Program-made: the position numbers and the translations under genes
Notes under the pieces: model-generated
Seen by the model: the letters and a program-made list of their open reading frames with translations, nothing else
What the model was told of the DNA's origin: nothing
Database searches by the model: none
Assembly (NCBI GenBank): GCA_964526565.1
Contig: CAZGMC010000093.1
Coordinates: forward strand, 1-16,782
Length of the DNA: 16,782 bases
From: CAZGMC01 sp964526565
Lineage (GTDB): Bacteria > Pseudomonadota > Alphaproteobacteria > DSM-16000 > Inquilinaceae
Reading direction: 5' to 3'
Part shown: positions 7,244-12,791 of the stretch, piece after piece
How positions within the stretch are numbered: the first letter of the stretch is position 1
Layout of the letters: each line of letters opens with the position of its first letter

Positions 7244-7395
7244 TGGCGAAATTGCAAGCCGACTGTGTCGTCCCGTTTCGCAAAGGCGGCAACAGCCGAT
7301 GATGAAACTCCAGTATATTTCCATTCCCGGTTGGTCGCCCCGACTGGGGCCATTGCGGTGCGCGCCCCGTCCCGAACGCGAGCAAGGAATCGCCC

Positions 7396-8283
7396 ATGAG
7401 CACGGAAAGCCGCAGCGAGCGCTACCGCGGCCTCGACGCCTGGGATCTGGACGAGGTTCTGGCCGCGATGATCGAGGGCCAGCTCGCCGCCGTGGCCGCG
7501 GTGCGCGCCGTGCTGCCGGCGGTGACCACGGCGGCGGCGGCGGCGGCCGAGCGGCTGGCCGGCGGCGGCCGGCTGGTCTATGCCGGGGCCGGCACCTCGG
7601 GCCGGCTGGCGGTGCAGGACGGGGTCGAGCTGACGCCCACCTTCGACTGGCCGCCGCAGCGGTGCGTGTTCCTGATGGCGGGCGGCGAGGCGGCGCTGAC
7701 GCGGGCCGTCGAGGGTGCCGAGGACGATACCGGCGCGGGCCGGGCCGCGGTGGACGCGGCCGGTGTCGGGCCGGACGATGTCATGGTCGGGCTGGCGGCC
7801 AGCGGCGCCACCGCGTTCACGCTGGCGGCGGTGCAGCGGGCACGGGTGCGGGAAGCGATGACGATAGGCGTTGCCAACAATCCCGGCGCGCCGCTGCTCG
7901 CCGCCGCCGAGCACGCCATCCTGCTCGACACCGGGCCGGAGGCCATCGCCGGCTCCACGCGGATGAAGGCGGGCACGGCACAGCGGGCCCTGCTGACGGT
8001 GTTCTCCTCCGCCGTCATGGTCCGGCTCAACCGGGTCCACGACGGCCTCATGGTCGACCTGCGCGCCACCAACCGCAAGCTGGAGCGGCGCAGCGTGCGC
8101 ATGCTGTGCGCCATCACCGGCGCGGCGGAAGACACCGCCCGGCAGGCACTGGCGGACTGCAACGGGCGGGTCAAGCCGGCCGTGCTGGTCGTGCACGGCC
8201 TGGCGCCGACGGCCGCCGCGGCGGCGCTGGACCGCCACGGCGGCAGCCTGCGCGCCGCCCTGGCCGATCTGGACCGGTCGTAG
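7396..8283 (+). CDS. murQ: N-acetylmuramic acid 6-phosphate etherase, MurQ-like (divergent)
   Basis: The 295-residue protein is a SIS-domain lyase of the MurQ/GKRP family, which splits the lactyl ether of MurNAc-6-phosphate during peptidoglycan recycling. Clear motifs are YAGAGTSGRLAVQD (64-75), VELTPTF with E78, RAVEGAEDD with E109, GSTRMKAGTAQ and LMVDLRATNRKL. E78 and E109 align with the two catalytic glutamates of E. coli MurQ. Two family positions differ: the N-terminal TE-x-RN motif reads TESRS, and ASGRTPY reads ASGATAF, losing an otherwise common Arg. This may be a lineage variant or a changed phospho-sugar preference. AAGGA precedes ATG 7396. No murP, anmK or other recycling gene is near; cutA converges 34 bp downstream. 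Confidence 0.88.
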   Translation: MSTESRSERYRGLDAWDLDEVLAAMIEGQLAAVAAVRAVLPAVTTAAAAAAERLAGGGRLVYAGAGTSGRLAVQDGVELTPTFDWPPQRCVFLMAGGEAALTRAVEGAEDDTGAGRAAVDAAGVGPDDVMVGLAASGATAFTLAAVQRARVREAMTIGVANNPGAPLLAAAEHAILLDTGPEAIAGSTRMKAGTAQRALLTVFSSAVMVRLNRVHDGLMVDLRATNRKLERRSVRMLCAITGAAEDTARQALADCNGRVKPAVLVVHGLAPTAAAAALDRHGGSLRAALADLDRS

Positions 8284-8317
8284 CGGCGGCAGGGCCGGCC
8301 AGCGCCGTGAGGGCGGA

Positions 8318-8641
8318 TCAGTCCTGCTTGATCGTTTCCCGCCCGATCCATTCGATGAACGGCGGGTTGCCGCCGGTGATGGGCAGGGCGACGACGCATG
8401 GGCAGTCATAGGAGTGCACGTCCCTGACCCGCTCGACAAGCTTGTCCAGCAGGTCGGCGCGGGTCTTGCAAATCATCGCGACCTCCTCGCCCTCCTGCAC
8501 CTGGTCTTCCCACCAGAACAGCGACCGGACGCCCTGGACCATGTTCACGCATGCGGCCAGCCGCTCCTGGACCAGGACGCGGCCGACGTCGCGTGCCTCG
8601 TCCAGGGACCCCGCCGTAATGTACACCCACATCGCCTGCAT
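8318..8641 (-). CDS. cutA: Divalent-cation tolerance protein CutA
   Basis: The 107-residue product matches the small trimeric CutA1 family, a ferredoxin-like fold related in shape to PII proteins. Diagnostic stretches are VYITAGSLDEA, LVQERLAACVN (C31), SLFWWED, EEVAMICKT, VHSYDCPCVVALPI and GNPPFIEWI, in the right order and spacing. The family was named from copper tolerance in E. coli, but its molecular job is not settled. AAGGAGG lies nine bases before ATG 8641, fixing the start. It faces murQ tail to tail and is divergent from the 85-residue ORF at 8755, so it is probably transcribed alone. Confidence 0.95.
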   Translation of the reverse strand: MQAMWVYITAGSLDEARDVGRVLVQERLAACVNMVQGVRSLFWWEDQVQEGEEVAMICKTRADLLDKLVERVRDVHSYDCPCVVALPITGGNPPFIEWIGRETIKQD

Positions 8642-8754
8642 GGCGCCGCCTCCTTCTGCCGTCGCCGGTTGAATCCGTTTGGCGAAAGCCGTTTTCCTTC
8701 ATAATCTGGGGCCGCCCACCGCCACGGGAGCCGGCCGATGCCGGGAGCCGGTCG

Positions 8755-9012
8755 ATGAGCCGCCGGGTCGCCACGGCGCCGTGCGCCAGCCCGACGCGCG
8801 CGCAACGGCGCTGGCTTCGCCGCGGACTCGGCCAGCCAGGCGGCAAGCTGCCCCTGTTCGATGAAAAGGGCAAGAAGGTCAGCCGCCGCACGGTGGCGGC
8901 GTGCATCGGCGCCGGCTGGGCCGAGCCCTGGTTCGACAACCCGCTCAAGCCGGACTGGCTGGTCTGCCGCCTCACCGCGGCCGGGCGGCGCGTTGCCGAC
9001 GACCCGCCATAG
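8755..9012 (+). CDS. Small protein of unknown function (85 aa), winged-helix-like
   Basis: I do not recognise a named family. The N-terminal ten residues look loose. Then come AQRRWLRRGLGQPGGKLPLFD, a Ser/Thr-rich helix VSRRTVAACIGAGWAEPWF, NPLKPDWLVC and LTAAGRRVADD. The layout of a helix, a turn, a helix ending at GW, then a strand-like stretch and LTxxGR resembles the second half of small winged-helix domains, where LTxxGR closes the wing; that is inference. GGGAG sits eight bases before the ATG. The codon use and the well-formed, tryptophan-rich core argue for a real gene. It lies between cutA (divergent, 113 bp) and the ExoD-family gene (66 bp downstream, same strand). Confidence 0.65.
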   Translation: MSRRVATAPCASPTRAQRRWLRRGLGQPGGKLPLFDEKGKKVSRRTVAACIGAGWAEPWFDNPLKPDWLVCRLTAAGRRVADDPP

Positions 9013-9078
9013 CGGTCGCGGGGCCGCCGGCTTTCGGGCGATTGCGGCGCAGCCGCGGCGACCAATATAGGATTCGCC

Positions 9079-9696
9079 ATGAGCATGCCCGCCACGCCGA
9101 TGACCGCCCCGGTCCGCACCGCCGACCTGCTGCTGTCGATCGCCAACGACACCGACGCGCCGCAGTTGACGGTCGCCGATCTGGTTGCCCGGCTGGGCCG
9201 CCGCTCGTACGGCATGGTGCTGCTCGTGCTGGCCCTGCCGTGCCTGATCCCGGGCGTGGCGACGGTCTTCGCCGTGCCGATGGCGTTCGTGGCGGCGCAA
9301 CTGGCGATCGGCCGGCAGGGTGTCTGGCTGCCCGGCTTTGTCGCCCGCCGCGGGCTGGACCAGGCGCAGTTCCGGGCCGTGGCTCACCGCGCCGAACCCT
9401 ACCTGAAACGGGTCGAGCGCATGTCGCGGCCGCGGCTGGAGATTTTCGCCAACGGCATCTGGGCACAGCTGATCGGCGCCCAGATCGCGCTGCTGGCCGT
9501 CATCATCACGCTGCCGTTCTTCTTCACCAATGCCTTCCCCAGCCTGTCGATCGCCGTGATGGCGATCGGCCTGGCGGAGCGGGACGGCGTGCTGGTGCTG
9601 GCCGGCGCCGTCCTGGGCGTGCTGGCCGCGGCACTGGTGGTCGCCGCGGCCAGCGGACTGGTCTTCTCCGCCTATTGGGTCGGCGGGCAGGTCTAG
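9079..9696 (+). CDS. ExoD-family exopolysaccharide-related membrane protein
   Basis: The 205-residue protein fits the ExoD family, named from a Rhizobium gene affecting exopolysaccharide production and alkaline tolerance; the biochemical role is unknown. After a soluble N-terminus (ADLLLSIANDTDAPQLTVAD, then LVARLGRRSYG) come hydrophobic segments at about 45-78 (MVLLVLALPCLIPGVATVF and onward), then a polar loop with LKRVERMSRPRLE, then three more segments between 126 and 197. The GLAERDG motif at 164-170, between two of these helices, is typical of the family. The start at ATG 9079 follows a TAGGA-type site. It ends tail to tail with the HdeD-like gene, the two stop codons sharing bases in CTAG. 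Confidence 0.87.
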   Translation: MSMPATPMTAPVRTADLLLSIANDTDAPQLTVADLVARLGRRSYGMVLLVLALPCLIPGVATVFAVPMAFVAAQLAIGRQGVWLPGFVARRGLDQAQFRAVAHRAEPYLKRVERMSRPRLEIFANGIWAQLIGAQIALLAVIITLPFFFTNAFPSLSIAVMAIGLAERDGVLVLAGAVLGVLAAALVVAAASGLVFSAYWVGGQV

Positions 9697-10247
9697 ACCG
9701 TGGCGGTTTGCGCCGGCAGGCTGCGGCCGTGCCGGGCGGCCAGGGCGATCATGACGAAGCTCCAGCCGGTGAAGATGAACTCGATGCCGACCAGCAGGCC
9801 GAGGAACCACTCGGCGCTGATCGGCATCCCGGTCCAGATCAGGATGCCGAGGATGACGCCAAGGACGCCGCCGGCGATCAGCCAGCCGCGGCCCTCGCCC
9901 GACGGGACCCGGAACCCGGCGATCACCCGGAACACGCCCTCGACGATGAAGAAGGCGGCGACGATCAGCGTCAGGGTCAGGATGCCGAGCAGCGGATGCA
10001 ACAGCAGCAGCACGCCGGCGGCGACGAACAGGATCGCGCCGATCACCTCCAGGAAGAACCCGCCCCAGCCACGGGCGCTGAAGGCGTGCAGCAGCTGCAC
10101 GACGCCGCCGATAATGAACAGCCAGCCCAGGAAGGCGACGAGCGCCAGCCCGGCCACCAGCGGAAAAAGAATCGCCAGTGTGCCGAGAATGATCCAGACG
10201 ATTCCGAGCGCGAGGAGCCAGCCCCGGTTCTTCTGCAAGGCCGCCAT
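9693..10247 (-). CDS. HdeD/DUF308-family membrane protein
   Basis: The 184-residue protein has about six transmembrane helices in three pairs, the DUF308 repeat arrangement of HdeD. Typical pieces are RGWLLALGIVWIILGTLAIL, FLGWLFIIGGVVQLLHAFSA, GAILFVAAGVLLLLHPLLGI and RGWLIAGGVLGVILGILIW. HdeD in E. coli is linked to acid resistance at high cell density; in other bacteria the role is unproven. ATG 10247 is preferred because AAAGGGG lies eight bases before it; a longer frame from 10289 would add 14 polar residues. The gene lacks space for a terminator, as its stop is shared in CTAG with the convergent ExoD-family gene. Confidence 0.88.
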   Translation of the reverse strand: MAALQKNRGWLLALGIVWIILGTLAILFPLVAGLALVAFLGWLFIIGGVVQLLHAFSARGWGGFFLEVIGAILFVAAGVLLLLHPLLGILTLTLIVAAFFIVEGVFRVIAGFRVPSGEGRGWLIAGGVLGVILGILIWTGMPISAEWFLGLLVGIEFIFTGWSFVMIALAARHGRSLPAQTATV

Positions 10248-10362
10248 GTCCGCCACCCCTTTTTGACAAGGATTGCAACGACGAACCACACGTCGTCCGG
10301 ATGCCAGTGTCGCGCCGGGCCGGCTGCGGTCAAGAGCGCCGTTGGTTTGACCCGGTCCCGTG

Positions 10363-10393
10363 AAAAAATGCCCCCGCCACGCGGGCGGGGGCA
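10363..10393 (-). terminator. Orphan intrinsic terminator, minus strand
   Basis: TGCCCCCGCC (10369-10378) pairs with GGCGGGGGCA (10384-10393) in a 10-bp perfect stem around a 5-nt loop. On the minus strand it is followed by six U (10368-10363). No minus-strand gene is found upstream of it, and it sits 116 bp before hdeD in the same orientation. It could be an hdeD leader attenuator, the end of a small RNA, or a block against antisense transcription. Confidence 0.75.
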
Positions 10394-10430
10394 GGTGACG
10401 ACGAAGTTACGAAGTCGAAGGGGATCGACG
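10363..10430 (-). ncRNA. Possible short RNA or hdeD leader (candidate)
   Basis: A -10-like TATGAT lies on the minus strand at 10442-10437, so an RNA starting near 10430 would end at the intrinsic terminator at 10393-10363, about 68 nt long. The segment between contains a repeated ACTTCGT element (10415-10409 and 10407-10401). An 8-bp inverted repeat (GTGACGAC at 10395-10402, GTCGTCAC at 10470-10477) spans the area. No good -35 is seen. This is a candidate only, based on the terminator without a gene. Confidence 0.25.
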
Positions 10431-10587
10431 GGGGCCATCATACGCGCTGCCCGGCCGCGCGCTGTGACCGTCGTCACGCGGCGTCGCCGGCGCCTTCATT
10501 CAGTCCCGGTTAACCGATCATGCCTATCGTTGACTCCGGAAGGCTTTGCGAGTGGCCGACCACAACACCGTCCTGCCGGGACCTGCC

Positions 10588-10905
10588 ATGTCTGACAGTG
10601 ATCAGATCGTCTATTCGGTGCTCACCCTCGGCGACGACGGCTGGCACGAGCGGGGCAAGGCGGCCGACATGCACACCGCCCTGCGCAGCGCGGACCAGTT
10701 GTTTGCCAGCCGGAAGTTTCGCGGCGTGAAGGTCGACAAGCATTTCTTCGATACCGGCAACAACCGTTTCGTGACCGCCACCATCCTCGACAAGTCGCCC
10801 CGGCCGGCCGGCGGGCGCGCCGTCTACTGGCTGCTGCTGCTGGCCCTGCTGGGCGGCGTGGGCAGCTTCGTCGTCACCTACCTCGCCGTGAACCATCTGT
10901 CGTGA
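10588..10905 (+). CDS. Small protein with C-terminal membrane anchor, unknown function
   Basis: The 105-residue product has a soluble part (1-77) and one C-terminal hydrophobic helix, YWLLLLALLGGVGSFVVTYL (80-99), then a short tail. The soluble part begins SDSDQIVYSVLTLGDDGWHE and contains MHTALRSADQLFASRKFRGVKVDKHFFD and a strand-like NNRFVTATIL, giving an alternating strand and helix feel. I do not recognise a family. The ATG at 10588 is used; an upstream TTG (10546) would add 14 residues without support. It is a single-gene unit on the plus strand, before the PadR operon. A 14-bp direct repeat begins at its stop codon. Confidence 0.65.
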   Translation: MSDSDQIVYSVLTLGDDGWHERGKAADMHTALRSADQLFASRKFRGVKVDKHFFDTGNNRFVTATILDKSPRPAGGRAVYWLLLLALLGGVGSFVVTYLAVNHLS

Positions 10906-10938
10906 GCCGCACACCGTGAACCGCACACCGTGAGCCGC
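10903..10938. repeat. 14-bp direct repeat, 2.6 copies
   Basis: TGAGCCGCACACCG (10903-10916) is followed by TGAACCGCACACCG (10917-10930), with one difference, and by a partial TGAGCCGC (10931-10938). The first copy starts with the stop codon of the 105-residue gene. Probably a slippage product; no function is evident. Confidence 0.8.
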
Positions 10939-10993
10939 GATCGGCGCATGGCCCGCCATGCAGGTCATGAACATCGGCCATGAATATCAGAAC

Positions 10994-11034
10994 GATATAT
11001 ATCAGTTGCATTAGTATCGATCCGTTATATATGC
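10994..11034. promoter_or_regulatory. AT-rich promoter/operator region of padR
   Basis: A perfect palindrome GATATATATC (10994-11003) and a second ATATA-rich element, GTTATATATGC (11024-11034), lie 50 and 19 bp before the padR start, in a 40-bp AT-rich island within GC-rich DNA. PadR proteins commonly repress their own gene through AT-rich palindromes near the promoter, so this is the likely site of autoregulation and the promoter of the efflux genes. The exact -35 and -10 cannot be fixed by eye. Confidence 0.5.
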
Positions 11035-11052
11035 GTTGGCAAGGAGGACGCG

Positions 11053-11589
11053 ATGGACGTCAAGACTCTTTGCCTGGGGCTGCTCAGCCGCGGCGCCTAC
11101 TCCGGCTACGAGATCCGCAAGCAGTTCGAAGAGGGGGCCTTCTCTCACTTCCAGGACGCCGGCTTCGGGTCCATATATCCGGCGTTGAAAAAGCTGACGG
11201 AGGAGGGCCTGGCCACATGCACCGAACAGGCGCAGGACTCCCGCCCGGACAAGAAGGTCTACAGCATCACGGCGAAGGGCCGTGCGGCCCTGTTTGCGGC
11301 GGTCAACGAGCCGCCGGCAGCAGACAGGTTTCGTTCGGACTTCATGTTCGTCCTCTGTTTCGCCGACCTGGTGCCGCCGCGGCAGCTTGATGCGCTGATT
11401 GGCGGCCGTATCGCCCATCATCAGGTCGTGCTGGACCGGCTGGAGGCCATCGACCTGGGGCAACGCACCGCCGGCGAGGCCTTCGTGATCCGCTACGGCA
11501 TCGCCCTGCATCGCGCCGCCCGCGACTATTTCGAGATGCACCGGCACGAGCTGGTCGGCGCGCGCATCCGCAGCGAGACGCACGGCTGA
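11053..11589 (+). CDS. PadR-family transcriptional regulator
   Basis: The 178-residue protein has the PadR winged helix at residues 5-80: LCLGLLSRGAYSGYEIRKQF, the recognition helix GSIYPALKKLTEEGL (39-53) and the wing DSRPDKKVYSITAKGR. A C-terminal helical domain (about 93-172) of the Vir_act_alpha_C type handles dimer formation. PadR proteins often repress drug efflux genes and are released by the pump's substrate, which suits its position 53 bp before an adaptor and RND pump on the same strand. AAGGAGG five bases upstream fixes the ATG at 11053. A short hairpin GGCCCG-TCATGT-CGGGCC (11608-11625) lies between it and the adaptor gene, without a U-tract. Confidence 0.93.
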   Translation: MDVKTLCLGLLSRGAYSGYEIRKQFEEGAFSHFQDAGFGSIYPALKKLTEEGLATCTEQAQDSRPDKKVYSITAKGRAALFAAVNEPPAADRFRSDFMFVLCFADLVPPRQLDALIGGRIAHHQVVLDRLEAIDLGQRTAGEAFVIRYGIALHRAARDYFEMHRHELVGARIRSETHG

Positions 11590-11642
11590 AGAAGCCCGGT
11601 GCCTTCCGGCCCGTCATGTCGGGCCCATAACAACAACGGCAG

Positions 11643-12791
11643 ATGGGACCCATGCGACGGTCTTGGTTCATCGCGATTGTCGTCGCCCTGGCAACGGCCG
11701 GCTGGGTCGCCTCGGGCTGGCTCGACGGCGACGACCCGGCCTCCGCCGGACCGGCGGTCGCGCCCGAGGCGCCGCAGTTGGCGCGCGTGCGCACCGCCCG
11801 CGTCAGCGCCGAACCGATGACCAGCGAGCTGATCCTCCAGGGCCGCACCGAGGCGGAACGTTCGGTCGTCGTTCGTTCCGAGACCGAAGGCCGCGTCGAA
11901 GAGGTCCTCGTGGAGCGGGGCGCGCGGGTCGAAGCCGGCGACCTGCTGGTGCGGCTGGCGGTGGATGAGCGCCAGGCTCGTGTTGCCGAACAGCGGGCCC
12001 TGGTCCGCCAGCGCGAGCTGGAATACGAGGCGGCGCGCTCGCTCAACGAGCGCGGCTACCGTGCCGATACCCAACTGGCCGAGGCGCAGGCCCTGCTCGA
12101 TGCCGCGCGCGCCGAGCTCCGCCTGGCCGAGATCTATCTCGAGCGCCTTGAAATCCGGGCGCCGTTCGCCGGCATCATCGACCACCGCCATGTCGAGGTG
12201 GGCGACTATCTCGCCATCGGCGATCCCGTCGCCCTGGTGGTGGATCTGGACCCGCTGCGCATCGTCGGCCAGGTCGCCGAGCGCCATCTCGGCCGCATCG
12301 AACGCGGCGCCACCGGCACGGTGCGGCTGGTCGGCGACACGATGGTCGAGGGCACGGTCAACTTCGTCGGCAGCATTGCCAACGAAAGCACCCGCACCTT
12401 TCCCGTCGAGCTGGAGGTTGCCAACCCTGACGGCCGGGTCATCCAGGGGCTGACCGCCGAGCTGCGCCTGCCGATCGCCGAGACCATGGCCCACCGGCTG
12501 TCGCCGGCCGTGCTGACCCTGGACGATGACGGCCGCATCGGCGTCAAGGCGGTCGACGCGGACAACCGGATTGTCTTCCACCCCGTGCGCATCGTCGGCG
12601 GCAATGCCGGCGGCGTGTGGCTGGCCGGCCTGCCCGAGACGCTCGACCTGGTCGTGGTCGGCCAGGACTTCGTGGTGCCGGGCCAGCAGGTCGAGCCCGT
12701 GCCGGCCGGGCAGGTGCCCGGCGCCGCGCCGGCCGCCGCCCCTGCTCTCGCCCCCGCCCCCGCCCCCGCCGGGCCCGGAGGTTCATCGTGA
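11643..12791 (+). CDS. RND efflux periplasmic adaptor subunit (MFP family)
   Basis: The 382-residue protein links an inner-membrane RND pump to an outer-membrane channel. It has an N-terminal membrane anchor (about 5-26, no lipobox Cys), a lipoyl-like half motif SETEGRVEEVLVERGARV (79-96), a helical hairpin (about 108-168; QRALVRQRELEYEAARSL), the second lipoyl half LEIRAPFAGIIDHRHVEVG (169-187), and beta-barrel and membrane-proximal domains after 200. The last 30 residues are Ala/Pro-rich with little order (APALAPAPAPAGPGG). The start could be the ATG at 11643 or 11652; neither has a strong ribosome site. Its stop overlaps the GTG start of the RND gene (GTGA), indicating translational coupling. 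The outer-membrane partner is not encoded here. Confidence 0.93.
   Translation: MGPMRRSWFIAIVVALATAGWVASGWLDGDDPASAGPAVAPEAPQLARVRTARVSAEPMTSELILQGRTEAERSVVVRSETEGRVEEVLVERGARVEAGDLLVRLAVDERQARVAEQRALVRQRELEYEAARSLNERGYRADTQLAEAQALLDAARAELRLAEIYLERLEIRAPFAGIIDHRHVEVGDYLAIGDPVALVVDLDPLRIVGQVAERHLGRIERGATGTVRLVGDTMVEGTVNFVGSIANESTRTFPVELEVANPDGRVIQGLTAELRLPIAETMAHRLSPAVLTLDDDGRIGVKAVDADNRIVFHPVRIVGGNAGGVWLAGLPETLDLVVVGQDFVVPGQQVEPVPAGQVPGAAPAAAPALAPAPAPAGPGGSS
12777..12790 (+). promoter_or_regulatory. Ribosome binding site that fixes the GTG start of the RND gene
   Basis: GGAGG (12777-12781) lies six bases before GTG 12788, inside the 3' end of the adaptor gene. It supports a GTG start giving MNALIDAALGRSRTVLL, rather than the longer frame from 12617, which would add 57 Arg-rich residues that read like a shadow of the adaptor gene. 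Confidence 0.85.

Noticed and set aside
8901..10595. A 564-codon plus-strand frame crossing the ExoD and HdeD genes
   Set aside because: It overlaps two genes with clear families in other frames, is rich in Arg, Gly, Asp and Gln and shows no domain.
10510..10974. A 154-codon minus-strand frame that would give the orphan terminator a gene
   Set aside because: It is antisense to the tail-anchored protein, His/Gln/Val-rich without a domain, and has no ribosome binding site; the transmembrane helix in the plus frame is far more convincing.
11608..11625. A terminator between padR and the adaptor gene
   Set aside because: The 6-bp stem GGCCCG/CGGGCC has no following U-tract (CATAACAACAAC), and the genes look like one operon.
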